From Chlorophyllum brunneum (Eukaryota; Basidiomycota; Agaricomycetes; Agaricales; Agaricaceae): a DNA stretch of 64,000 nt. The stretch is from the NCBI GenBank assembly GCA_963576785.1, contig OY756139.1, forward strand, positions 930,001-994,000. The letters are read 5' to 3'. Made by a program: the position numbers and the translations under genes. Each line of letters begins with the position of its first letter. The first letter of the stretch is position 1. The notes below the pieces were generated by a model that saw nothing but the letters and a program-made list of their open reading frames with translations, did not search any database and was not told where the DNA came from. Positions 47,377-59,302 of the stretch are shown here, piece by piece.

Positions 47377-47757
47377 ATGGCTCTCATCGAGGTTGGTTTC
47401 TGTCTGGTGGCGAGAGTGGAATAACTGATTATCATATGCAGGTTATCGCAAACGATCGTCTCGGTCGTAAAGGTGGGCTCCTTTGCACAGCTCGCGGGTT
47501 TCTTTCTTCTGATATAGTTTCCTCGCAAAGTGCGGGTCAAATGTAGTCCAGATGACACGGTAGGAGACTTGAAGAAGTTGATTGCTGCCCAGACTGGCAC
47601 AGATCATACCAAGATCACGTTAAAGAAATGGTGCGTTCGAGTAGATTTCTATTGAGTTTTGCACTGGACTCGGGCCTGCAGGTATACGATCTACAAGGAC
47701 CACATCACACTCTCAGACTATGAGATTCACGACGGGATGAGTCTTGAGATGTACTGA
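47377..47757 (+). CDS. hub1: Ubiquitin-like modifier Hub1/UBL5
   Basis: Ubiquitin-fold protein that binds HIND motifs of spliceosomal proteins (Snu66, Prp38) non-covalently and promotes use of weak 5' splice sites. Exons 47377-47391, 47442-47472, 47531-47630 and 47682-47757 give 73 codons plus stop. The sequence carries the family core: [56 protein letters not shown]. Two oddities: it begins MALIEV where most relatives begin MIEV, and it ends at a single Tyr where the usual end is a double Tyr followed by one residue. The first exon is only 15 bases and the second 31, so it is easily missed by gene finders. The third intron boundary at 47472/47531 is set by VRVKC. Confidence 0.93.
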
Positions 47758-47899
47758 ACTCGAGAGACTGTCCTGTTGGACGATTATTACTATCTCGGAG
47801 AAATGACGTAGAGTAGTTGTGTTTGGCCTGAATTGTGTTAGCACACAAGCCCTGATCCTACTTCCACGACTACCAAATTAATTACTCCTTCATGCAACC

Positions 47900-50800
47900 A
47901 TGAATTCCTATCCTCCAGAGTTGCTCGCGCAGCTTGCACCGGTAATGTTCGTCGCCGGCCTTGACGTCCCACAGCCTCCAGCTACCTCGCCTATACCCAC
48001 AACACCTCAGTCCCCTGCCGGCAAAACTACTGACCCATTCCATACCCTCACCCTTAGACTACGTGATGCCCTCACTGCCCAACGCAAAGTCGCAATATGG
48101 CAGCCAGAGAAATCAAAAGCTTTTCATGTCATCTTGGTTGACAGAGAATTGCGATTTCCACCTCGGAAATTGGTATCACCAGATGACCCCCAATACACTT
48201 CGTCGCATTCGCCTTTATCTCCTTTGACTCCCAGCTCACCTCTGCACCCCGATGGGCTCATCGCGCCTATATGGATACGCAAGCACACGACACTGGTGCC
48301 GTCAGTTTTCGTGATGTTCCTGAGGTTGTATGAGCATCCCCCGAACAATCCCAAATCCCCCCTGGAAGGTCCTGACGTGAGTCGGGAGAGGGAGAGGGAG
48401 AGGGAGGCAGAGGAGAGGAAACGGGATACGGATCTCTCGACTGACATTGCAAACAGGAAGAGGAGTACCAATGACAGGAATATTAAGTTGACTGTTGTGT
48501 TATTGGCCAGTCGAAAGATGTTGGGTGAGTAATCATGGTTGTGTTTTGTGTGCTGGCCTTACTGTTTTCTTCCGTAGACGACCCTACGCTGGACACAAGA
48601 TTGACATACATCAGACGGCATAGCGGACTCGACTCGCGTGCAGCTCTATTCGTACTTAGCCCGGTGAGCCAGACAGAGCTAGGCGAATTTGTGAAAAGGT
48701 ACGCCCAAGTTGGTAGGCTATGTGCGACAGTAAGAAAATGCTCATTGTTACCAAGTTTATCTCAAGCTCTTTACGAACCCGCCCTGGAATACTATACGTC
48801 ACACTCGAAACGAGTGCGAAGGAAGCGCAATAGACACTCGACGACCGTCTCGTCATACCCCAACCCTCCTCTTGGCAATATTGCCAGACCCCTCCGGCCG
48901 GAAGGGTGGACGGTACGTTATGAATACAAGATGGCATGCTTTGCAGAATTTCGGGGCGAGGATGAAGTTGCTCTCAAGTGAGCCTTCCTTCACAATTGTC
49001 GAGGACCTTCACTGATGACACTAGGCATTATCAGGATGCGTATGACATGCTTGTAATCATGTTTGGGTCTCCCGCCATCCTACCCCCGCGTACGAAGCGA
49101 TGGGCCGAGGCCAAAGTTCTCGCCGATACGATCAACATCAAGGTACTCGCGTATTGCTATATAAAAAAAAAACTCTACTTAAATTTACCACAATCCGGTA
49201 GGTCACCAAGCTCTATTTGTACAACAATGAACACAGTCTCGCATTATCCCATCATTCAACACATATACGCAAATTTGGTGATTTCTCGAGAGGATGGGGT
49301 ATTGGGGAGGAGACTTACGAGTTCTGGAGTTGGGTTGCTCGACAGTGGGTTTGATCATCATTATTGACGTAGCTAAGCGCGAAGTTTATCTCTTCAGGAA
49401 TCGTCTCTTCGCAGAATTATTGGAACAGGGGACACGTTCTACTTTGGTTATCCCTGTGCATAAACCTCAATTCCCTGCACCTGGCACGAGTGTTTCGCAA
49501 ATTTCAAACTCAGGTGCTCAGCGACCGGCTGGCATTGGTATTGATCCACGGAGCCTGGGGCTCAACCCAAGTCATTCTCTTCAGCATCCTGGCTTCTATT
49601 ATTATGCTAGTGTGAGATGTACAGAAATGAGGAGGGTCAAGTTTCAGGCTGCTTTGGAGGCTGAGGTATAAAAGCCCCACAACTACACTTTCTTGACTGA
49701 CGGGCATGCTGCAGAAAAATGGTCAACCAGTTTCGTTGTCACCTGGGTTTACGAACGAAAAAAAGGTTGATCATAATGCCATCATTCTCGAGGTAAGTCA
49801 CATACAGTTGGGATGGAGAGAGATCTGACCGTCCTGTGCGTAGCTGTACACCAAGGCATATGAACTCTTCAAGAAGTACAACTCGGGCGATACAACCAAC
49901 AATGGCCAAGGGCGCCTAACACTTTGGATTGCTTATCGTATCGCTCAGACGTATTGTGACTCTGGGCAGTACGAAATGGCCATTCGGTGAGCCTATGATG
50001 TTATTGATATTGAATACCTCTAAAAGTGCCAGATAGATTTTTCGAGCGTATTGCTAGGACTTACCGTAGAGAACACTGGGGATCGATGTTAAGACCGCTT
50101 TTGTCGACGTGGTATGCTTGTGCCAAACAACTTAGCGATGTAGAGCTCAGCATACGGTTGCTGTTGGAGATGATGGGTCACGGTGGGTTCTAATTTGGTG
50201 TATGAAACGTCTGTTTGCTGAAATGCGTTGGCAATTTAGATTCCCCTGATGAAGAAGATGCGAATGGTCTAGAAGAAGACCTTGTCGCCATCCTGGAGGT
50301 AATTTATTTCTGGAAGTTTTGTCTTGTATACTCATAATTATTATAGAGCACCGTGCCAAAATCGCCAGACGTGCCGTTTGTTGTTGAATTTACTGAACTT
50401 AGACCTTTGCGTGAGTTTTATCCTGGGAAGATCACACGCTTCACGTGCTGATGTTCTGCCAAGTTAGCACGAATACTGTATTCTGGTCTCCGAGCGTCAA
50501 TGTTGGCGAAGCCGCCGCCTTTCAAATTTTACTGTCGGCCCCAACTTCGATCTCGATATCTTCACTGCCGATATCATCGTTGGCAGTTTACCTAGGAGAA
50601 GAGGATAAATTCCCTGTCGTAATTCGTCACTCTCCGGGGAGAGAGAAAGAAGGAGTAAGCTCGGTCCAGTTGATCAATGTTGGGCATGTGGGGTCTATTA
50701 AATCCAAGGGAGTTGAAGCAAACCTGCGCTGGGGTTTAGGAGGCACTCTGGTCGTTACTGGCACAATGTCTTCAGACATCCCCACTGTATTCAAGGTTGG

Positions 50801-52593
50801 CTCATCTAGTTCAAATAATTAACAAGGTCTAACATTAGCCTATACAGGTCTCCAAGCTAATGCTCACGCTGGAGCTGAATGCCTGGAAAGTTGAACTTCC
50901 TCTACAGTCCTGTGCGGGGCATGGGGGGCGACCTTCCATTGGTAAATGGTTATCATCCGTCAACCCTCCACGCTTTATTAGTGTCAAACGGGATCAATAC
51001 TCTTTAACTACGTATGCGCCATCTATTTCGTGCATGAAGCTCTCTAACTTCCTCGTTCAGTGTCAAGGCCCGGCCCCACCAAATCTCGATCTCCCTTCAG
51101 CATAATGCACCGGCCCTTGTGGACGAAAACTACCCCATATTCATCGAGATTATGAATGCCGATGATACAGACTTGGAGGTCAAACTCGACGTCTTACTGC
51201 AGCCTACAGACGCTGATGGTGCTGGTATGGAGTACCTATCTAGTTTGTCTCGTGATTAACCCCACCCTTCTTAGTGAATCAGATAACGCTTGACAATGAG
51301 CGATCCCCGAGCCTGATTAAAGGCGCTGAGTGTGGCATTGTCAAACCTGGCGAATCCGTATCCAAGACACTACATCTTCTGGGTGGTGGTGTTCCAGGGG
51401 ACAGAGTGCTCGATATCTCCGTACAATCCAACATATCAAACCATTTGATAACCTTGGATAAGGAAGGTCAAGATAATCGAACCCATGACGTTGCCGAGAA
51501 GTTGCAGACGATTGCCGTACCCACGTCGGAGGCCTTTAAAGTCACACAAGAGGTCACATACCAGCATAATCTGGAGGAATGGAACACCGTTACGGATTTA
51601 GTGAGCTATGACGAAGACTATGTGGATCATGGGAGAGGGACGGAGGCCACAGTAATTACCGACCTCAGTATTGCGGGACCCTGGTCTGTCTACGTGGAAC
51701 ATATCGAGTTTGAGGACGAGGTGAGGATTGGATTCTGTCTTGGCTTGGTGCTGTGTGTAACATCTAGTGTAGCAAGATGCCGAAGCAAAGTTACTTTGTA
51801 CCTCACTCGAAATGGACGATGATGATCTATTCCCCGGAGGTAAGTCTATCCTCCCTCCTCCCAGCCGGCTCATCGGAACGACTGTGACCAGATTTCTTGC
51901 CTGAAGATGAGTTCAACATTTCAAGTCGTTTCCTCATTTCGGCAAACGAACAAATGAACGAAAACGGTTCGCAGTCACCAGGTCATTATAGAGTGCAATG
52001 GCGGAGGTTTGCCCTTACCCCCCACCTTGGTTTTGCACACGCTTACACCCCCCCCCTGTAGGGTCCTAGAGGACGGACAACGCAGCGAACCTTCAATAAC
52101 TCAAATCTTCATTCCACCATTAAAACCGCCACAAGAAAACGTGATGGCCCTCTTGGATGTTCCCCCCGTTGCAAAGCTTCACGTTCCTCTTGATCTCAGC
52201 CTCTCGATTCGCAATTATCATCCCACCCTGTCTGCAAATATTCTTTGCCAGCTTGAGACAGACGCTGCTGACACATTCGTTGTCTCTGGACTGAGGAGCG
52301 GACGGCTACCAATTCTACTACCAGGTGCTGAGGAGAAGATCACTTGGCGTCTGATTCCTATGGAATGTGGACATGTGCGACTGCCCAAGCTTAAGGTTTT
52401 TAACAGGAGGAAGCTGGTCCCCTCTACCCAGGCTCAGAATACTACGGATGGTACGACTGGGAGTGATGAAGGAGACGTCGTGGACATCGTGGACGTCCGC
52501 CGAGACCAGAAGCTAGGCCCAGAAGGGACCCAGGACTCTGAAGCAAGGACGGCAGAGGGCAAAGGGGTGTTTGTTATTCTTGTCCTTCCATGA
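47900..52593 (+). CDS. TRAPP complex subunit 11 (TRAPPC11, foie gras / gryzun)
   Basis: Subunit of a TRAPP tethering/GEF complex acting in ER-Golgi traffic. The N-terminus has MNSYPPELLAQLAPVMFVAG and a Ser/Pro-rich loop, then foie-gras-domain blocks: WTVRYEYKMACFAEFRGEDE, LKHYQDAYDMLVIMFG, RWAEAKVLADTINIKV, SRGWGIGEETYEFWSWVARQ (about 49280-49350), and RMYRNRLFAELLEQGTRST-like text. Later come RMTLWIAYRIAQTYCDSGQYEMAI (about 49915-49985) and the gryzun beta domain (VGEAAAFQILLSAPTSISIS, LPILLPGAEEKITWRLIPME). About eighteen short introns occur. The stop at 52593 follows VFVILVLP. Length after splicing is close to 1200 residues, as expected. Distinguishing it from TRAPPC10 rests on the foie-gras block. 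Confidence 0.88.
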
Positions 52594-52819
52594 TCATTCC
52601 AGTGTCTACTCCCTGTGTAGCGATGCTTGTTTGTGACCTGCATAAATATTAAATGGCGCAGCTTTATTTGGATGGTGTTCTCGTGTGAGAACTTTTCCGT
52701 GTGTGACGAATAGCTGGCGAGTCGCAAGCGTGGTTATGATTAGCGATGCGTAGCTGGTCTCCCATCATCTCTGACGCAATCCTTTATTGGTATTCTGAAA
52801 CTCAAGCCCCGATTGCGAC

Positions 52820-52826
52820 TATATAG
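52820..52826 (+). promoter_or_regulatory. TATA box of the glutathione transferase gene
   Basis: TATATAG about 57 bases before the ATG at 52883. Called by sequence and spacing. Confidence 0.45.
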
Positions 52827-52882
52827 AAGGGCAGATCGAGGAGCCGTGGGATTTGACGTACACCCAACCTCATACAATCGTT

Positions 52883-53832
52883 ATGTCCATCCCAGACGTA
52901 CAGATTCATCCTCATACAACTGGTGCCGCAGCGGAAACCGCGGCGAAGCATCAAGAACCTCAGGACCTTGTGTTCTGGGCCGGTTGGGTACGTTTTATCC
53001 GATCAATGTGCGATATTACAGACTCATAGGCGTAATATCAACCAGTTCTGCCCCTTTGTCCAGAGGGTTTGGATTGCCCTGGAGGAAAGAGGGATTCCCT
53101 ACCAGTACAAGGAAGTGAATCCTTACAAGAAAGAGAAGCACTTCCTCGGTTCGTTAATATCATCTATTCACTCAACGGGCTTAGAAAGGCTGATACATGC
53201 GTCTGGAAACTCAAGCTATTAACCCTAAAGGGCTTGTTCCCGCTGTGGAATACAACGGAAAAGCGTTGTATGAATCGCTCGTTCTCCTTGAGTTCTTGGA
53301 GGATGCCTATCCATCGATCAAACCTAGTCTCCTTCCAGTGGACCCCTATGATCGGGCCGTAGCCAGAATATGGCTGGATCACATCACCAAGAATTACGTG
53401 CCGGCCCATTTTCGTCTCCTCCAGTTTCAAGAACCGGAGAAGCAAGATAAAGCACGTGAAGAGCTAATTGAGGCCCAGAGGAAGTTAGTACAGCACATTA
53501 AGGGGCCGTACTTTTTTGGTGAGCAGTTTGGTATTGTAGATGCTGCGGTGGCGCCCTGGGTTGTGAGAGACTGGGTCGTCACTGAGCACAGGGGGTATAA
53601 GCGGAGTCAGGTGGGGGATGCTTGGGAGAGATATGCAAAGGCCTTGAGTGAGAGGCCAAGCGTGCTGAGAACAGAAAGCGTAAGTACCGTTATTATACTC
53701 GGTTTTCGTGAGATTCTGATTGGATACATACAGACCAAGGAACACTACGTACCGGTCTATGGACGTTACTTGAAAAACGAGGCACAGAGTGAGGCGGCGA
53801 AGGCGACGAGAGAGGGAAGAGCAATTCCATAG
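52883..53832 (+). CDS. Glutathione S-transferase, omega-like
   Basis: Thioredoxin-fold N-domain plus helical C-domain; the Cys class acts as a thioltransferase/dehydroascorbate-type enzyme. Four exons (52883-52987, 53046-53148, 53216-53679, 53734-53832) give 256 codons plus stop. The catalytic cysteine is C37 in WFCPFVQRVWIALEERGIPY; Pro follows it as in omega enzymes. The glutathione-binding cis-Pro segment is INPKGLVPAVEYNGKALYES with the Glu-Ser pair. The C-domain has LLPVDPYDRAVARIWLDH and FFGEQFGIVDAAVAPWV (N-capping Asp). Substrate is unknown. A TATA box is present; many fungal GSTs of this kind respond to oxidants or xenobiotics. Confidence 0.92.
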
Positions 53833-53951
53833 GGAATCCGGTATTAATTATTCAGGCCCAGATGGCCTATAAATTGTAATGATAAAGTTGCACAAGAAAC
53901 AGTGAAATAAGGTGTTAAAGTCTATACATGATCCAAACCCAAGCTAAAGCG

Positions 53952-55551
53952 TTAAAGGCCTGCCACAGAGGAAATGGTAGGCATCGTGTTTGCTCCGTTT
54001 TGCATATCATCCTGACTTTGATGCTGCCATGATAGCCAGTGTTGGATCTCGTGTGCTCTGCGAGATAGGAGTGTGGTAAAATAACCGCCGCATTCGGGCC
54101 AGTGACAATGAAAAGTGGCATATGGATCTGCCGTCACGACCGTAGGTGGTTCCGGGATCTTTTCGGCTAAAGAATACCTCCGTAGTGTAGGCAAAGAGAA
54201 CCGTTTAGGCGATGAACCACTGTGGCTGGGAACGGAACGGCCCAGTGGGAACTTGGGAAGGTGGACGCTAAACAACCTTTTTTTCGACTTTTCCGGTGGT
54301 GCCGCGATGGGATCGGTAACATCTTCCACTGACGATCGTTCGCTCCTTGAGTCACCCAGGCGGTGTCTCTCAACCTCAAGGTAGTCCACGAGGTCAGTGA
54401 CATGGTCAGGAGCAAGCGTCTGAGACGTCATGATGTCCAGAATCATGGATATAGTCGATATCGCTGGTCGCTTCGATGGTTCGAACACCCAGCACCTTCT
54501 CAATAGAGTCCACATTGAATGGTCGATTTCGGGAGGTTGCGGAGGCAAGGAATTACGCATCAAGCTAAGAATGACAGTGACATCAGCGCGCAGGTAATCA
54601 AAGGGTGTTCTTCCGGTGAGTATCTGTGGTTTGGTGTGAGTACTCTATGCAAGCCAGAACAAGATAGTATGTCTACCTGGAGAACTGTCATTCCAAACGC
54701 CCATATATCCGAAACAATAGTAGGCGACGGTTCGTGGTCTTCGAGAAGTTCTGGTGCCATCCACCTACAAGTTCCGCCGACGGAAGTAGTAGTATATCCA
54801 GTCACACTGAGCATTTTTGCCACGCCAAAGTCAGTGAGACAGGCCTGGTGGTTGTTAGTTATAAGGACATTGGACTAGACAGATTATTAATATCAAGCAC
54901 TTTGTTGCGGGGGGGAGGGGCCAGCGTACTGCTTTGATATCTCCATGTATCACGGTGTGTGGCCTGAGGTGGTGCAAATACTCCAAACCCGCAGCAACCT
55001 CGCAAATCTAGGGAGTACGATGTAGTGCTGGCTCCGAGGGGGCAGGAAGACGGCTAGGCTCACCAGATTGAGCTTATTGAATTGGGGGTTTTTTTGTAAG
55101 AAAAGAAGGAGGTCACCGTTCTTGTAGTATGGCATGACGAGGCCTGGAGAATCTCGCTCAAAAATCAAACCGTAAAAAGGGACGATATTCGGATGGCGAA
55201 GCTGCGACCATAAGTGTGATTCTAGGAGAAAGCGCTGTCGAGATGGGTTTTTCAGAGAATGTCACAGAAAATAGCGAGGCTGGAAAGTGGGATTAACCTT
55301 TCGGGCTCGTTCCATCGCTGCCTTATCACCCCAATTACACCCACGAATAAACTTGATTGCCACCTGCGTTTCCCTCTTAAATGTCGAAGGGGCAGGGGTC
55401 AAGGGGATTGGCCTACTTGAACGATCTCGCCCGATCTGCGCGTCCACTGGCCTCTATACAGGTCTGCCAGTCCGCCACAGGCGAAATAATCCGAATCCAG
55501 TTTTCTGACGTCTTGAAGGACAGGTCCTAGGGACTTATGGGAAAGCGACAT
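53952..55551 (-). CDS. TKL-type protein kinase with a C-terminal C2H2 zinc finger
   Basis: Protein kinase of the tyrosine-kinase-like class. From ATG 55551 (MSLSHKSLGPVLQDVRKLDS) the glycine loop reads ACGGLADLYRG, with Ala in place of the third Gly. Then the lysine in VAIKFIRG, LRHPNIVPFYGLIFE, hinge GLVMPYYKNGDL, catalytic loop VIHGDIKA (Gly replaces the usual Arg of HRD), metal-binding LTDFGVAKM, activation segment GGTCRWMAPELLED, DIWAFGMTVLQ, and C-lobe RCWVFEPSKRPAIS. Beyond residue ~370 a Ser-rich linker leads to CHWPECGGYFTTLLSRRAHE followed by IQH: C-x4-C-x12-H-x3-H, a C2H2 finger. Key catalytic residues are kept, so activity is likely. Introns include ones near 54550-54690, 54840-54935 and 55010-55065. 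Stop at 53952-53954. Confidence 0.85.
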
Positions 55552-55850
55552 TTCTGTGCACTGTTCTGAGTAGTGTACAGTGTCTAGGAGAAGAAGAGCT
55601 TGCGGAGCCTACTATATACTCCTGGGGTCGAGGCCATGACCTAAGCTGCCGCGTTGGGTTCTGGAAATGAATCGCGAAAAAAAAGGATAGAGTTCAGTGC
55701 TCAGTGTTTTTTTTCAATTTGTCAGAGATTCATTTGTCAGAATAGGCGCCAGTTGCGGCAATGTAACATCTCGCCTCCTCGTTGTTCGGATCGCGTGGAC
55801 ACCATCCATGCTCTCAGCGCCTCTTTTTTTCTCTTTGGCCCATTCCTATC

Positions 55851-58800
55851 ATGTTGTCCAACTCACTCACTCGGGATATGGGCCTGAAAGTTGGCCCTGT
55901 GGTACTTGGCACTCTTATCAAACACTACTTTGACAGAGTGAAGACTACGGAGTCGACAGACCCAGACAAGCTGCTCAGACAAGATGAAATTCTCTACGAT
56001 GAAGCCTTCAATATTATCAGGGTGAGTTGCCCACATCTAAACTTCATCTATGTATCTCACTAGGGTATAGTCCTTTCTCCATGAGTCCACTTTGTGAGCC
56101 TCTCTCTCGTCACATCGGTAGCTGATTTATCGTTGCCTCCACAAGCCACACCGTTGAAGAGCTTCAAGGTTTGCACTTATCGCTCCAAATTGGTTCTCTG
56201 GGTCCTCACTTCCGCTATTGACAGGGTTCTCAAACACCCCCACTCCCTCCTCTCCCTGGACTCACCTTGTCAGGGTAATCATTCCTCTCTCAAACTGCGA
56301 CGAAGCGGCAACATACCTTGTGAAAGCTTTGGGAGGCGAAGATAAGACAAGGGAAGTTGTAGGGGGTATTAAATGGTGGCAGGTTCGGGGCATTAAAGGG
56401 TATGTTTCAGCTGACTTGGGTTCCATGATATTACGCTCATCACCCTCATACAACAAGTGTCGATGCTGAGTGGATAACTGCTAAAAAGGACTGGCGTGAG
56501 GCAAAGAGGCGCCACAAATTGCGACAGGACCAAACATTCAATGAAGATCACCCATCATCGCAAAAGTCGGATGAATCCACCAATGGCGAAACTAACGGTA
56601 CATATGAAAAGTACATGGATGAGATGCGGTGTATATTGTACCTTCACGGCGGTAAGGGCACCAATGTGGCTTCGTGCCTTGCGCTCACGTTCGCTCCTAA
56701 TAGGTGGCTATTACTTCGGGAGTGTAGATCAGGAAAGGTACATATAAACCCCTTCCCTAGAGCATTGGCTTATTATAGCCAGGTATAGCATACAACGTCA
56801 TGCACGTAAGATCAATGGTCGTGTTTTCGGTGAGGAACTCGGGCAGGAGTGCTGATTTTCCGCTGAATGTTTTTTTCCAGCTATCAATTACCGTCTTGCA
56901 CCCCAATACCCATTTCCTTGTGGTCTGCATGATTGTCTTGCTGCCTGTGAGTTGATTACCTCTACGAGGGAGAGGGTTCAAACTAATTTCTGCAGACCTT
57001 TACTTAATTCATCCCCCACCGGGGGCAGATCATTCCCCAATTAAGCCAGCACATATTGTCATTGCAGGCGATTCTGCAGGTGGTGGCATGTCTCTTGCTC
57101 TTCTTCAAGTGATTCGCGATGCCGAGTTGCCAGCACCAGCGGGGTGCGTGCTAATATCGCCCTGGTGTGATTTAACGCACTCTTTCCCGAGCGTACATAC
57201 CAACACCGCCACGGTAAGTGGAACTCCCGTTCCTTACTTCCCCACTTGTTTTTTTTGACTTTCTGTCAATTTAGGACATTATTCCACCCACCGGGCTGTC
57301 GCTCCACAAACCTAGTATACTGTGGCCCCCACCTTCACAGGATGAGTCCATTCGTGTCCATGCATCGCTACGCCAGAAACTCCGACATGCTTTCAAAATG
57401 GATGAGAACCTAGCCCCTGTACCAGCCCCTGTAAGACCCGAAGTTAGGATGTCATTAGAGTCGCGGTCCATTCCAGCCCCCCAAATGCCTGTCGACGTTG
57501 GCGGGAGTATCCCGGTACCCCCTGTTGGTGCTGTTGATCCTCAAAAGATCGCTCTTCAGACAGAATCGGGCGGAGTACTTCAAATCGATCAACAGGTCCA
57601 TTTTTACGCACAAAATAGTTTGCTAGTGCATCCGCTCGTTAGTCCGGCTCTCGCATATCTCGGTGGTCTTCCACCTCTGTTTTTCGTTGCCAGTGATAAG
57701 GAGGTACTACGGGATGAGACTCTTTATACGTTAGCCCATCTCGTTTCATCCTGATGTGCAGTGGTTCTAACGCTGATTGACAGAGCTCATAAAGCTGCCA
57801 ACCCAAGCAAGTACAAAATCAAGGATCAAACCCGCGATCTATACCCATTACTGGAGGGCATTGAAGAACGTCACCCTAACCCAACATCAGTTCATCTTCA
57901 AGTCTATGATGGTGCGTATATCCCTTTTGTAAGACCAGCGTAATGAATTCGTTCCCAGGTACATGTCATGTCTTGCCAGTTCTATTCCTCTTCTCAACAC
58001 CTGCCAAGTATTGTCACCGCGCTATGGCCTCCTTCATCAAGCTTGTCACCGGTATGCCCCTAACTTCTCCCGTTTCCGCAAGCGATTCGTCGATACCCAA
58101 ATTGAGGAGACCTGCCTCGTTGCCCGATATTCAACGTGCGGAGTCTCCGGACCAGATAGGCAGTGTAAGTGCACCACCACTTGGCGAGAGAGCGCCATCT
58201 TCAGCTAGCGCACCTGCCAGCGGACAAAGCTCGGGAAACACTACTCCTAATAGCACGTCTCCCATTATGCGAAAGCAATCGCTACGCCGTACATTATCAA
58301 CTAAGGTTGCTCAAGCAAGCCGCGTCCTCCGCCTGCAAACCCGTGACAATATACCCGAAGGCATACCAGAAAATTATAGCTTGTCAAGTGATGTCGTGGA
58401 TACACTGAGACCCCAAGAACGATACGCGGGAGAGACGTTGGTCTACGAGGATATCAAGGTTCGTAGGGCTACGCTTCCTCTGTGATAGTACGTAACTCCA
58501 CCCAATTCCAAACAGGATCCAAGGACGTTCGAGATGATTCGAGAAAGGGTGTCGACCCGTGGCATCGTCCGACCTTTGGAGCCCGAGTCCGAACTGGACG
58601 CGTTCACGGTCCCAGAGGAGCTCATTGGAACTATCTCCGAACGCGCCATCAAACGATATATTGAAAGCGAGGCACATTTTCGCAGAAGATTTGCTCAGAC
58701 GTACAAATCCATCGAGAAGACGCGCAAAAAGAACCTCGAGCGCATGGAGAGGAAGGAGAGCAAACGGCTTGATGCATTTCGGGCATCGAGAAACGGTGGC

Positions 58801-59205
58801 AATAGTCCGAACGGGAGCCAGGCCAAGACGCGGGAAGGTGTGCCTACATCTCCAGGTTGGGGCTATGCGTGGGCATTAGACGAGCTCGAGAAACCGCCAC
58901 CGAGTAGCATTGCTGCGAGAAGGGACACGGAAGAAGCACGGAAGCTGGCGCAGATTGCGGACCAGGCAATGATAGAAGGGGGGAGTGAGTTTAATGCGAA
59001 CGGCCTATGGTCTGTCATGATGAACTTTTTGGCTCCACCTGACCATGCCAATGATGGGGGTGGACGGAAGAATTCGAAGGCGGCGGGGAAGGAGGAAAGG
59101 ATGGCAGACAAGGGGGCGATAAAGGGGAAGGAAAGGTGGAATAGAGCTTTTTCGCAGATTCTCCCAAAGCGGCAAGGAAAAGAAGAGACGATCTCACCTT
59201 CATAA
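55851..59205 (+). CDS. Hormone-sensitive-lipase-like alpha/beta hydrolase with long C-terminal extension
   Basis: Esterase/lipase of the HSL family. The start at 55851 (or ATG 55878, MGLKVGPVVLG) leads through TLIKHYFDRVK, VRVIIPLSNCDEAATYLVKA, and the HSL signature YLHGGGYYFGSVDQERY (HGGG oxyanion; an intron sits inside it). Then AINYRLAPQYPFPCGLHDC, the nucleophile elbow VIAGDSAGGGMSL, and CVLISPWCDLTHSFPS. An insertion of about 100 residues follows, rich in Pro/Val (PVPAPVRPEVRMSLES), before the acid in FVASDKEVLRDE and the His in YDGTCHVLPVLFLF. After residue ~560 a further 350 residues of Ser-rich, then basic coiled sequence follow (KYIESEAHFRRRFAQTYKSI; ERMERKESKRLDAF). This is far longer than a bare HSL domain. 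Substrate and location are unknown. About twelve introns. Confidence 0.87.
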
Positions 59206-59302
59206 ACGTCGTGTCTGGCTAGAGTACCAAGGAGAATTTGGTCCTCTCACATACCCTATCTATTGCGGGGATATATGTATCTACTAGCATAGTACTGATG
59301 AA

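Noticed and set aside
48380..48430. GAGAGG-type repeat in TRAPPC11 as a functional repeat
   Set aside because: A short purine run coding Arg/Glu in a loop; ordinary low-complexity sequence.
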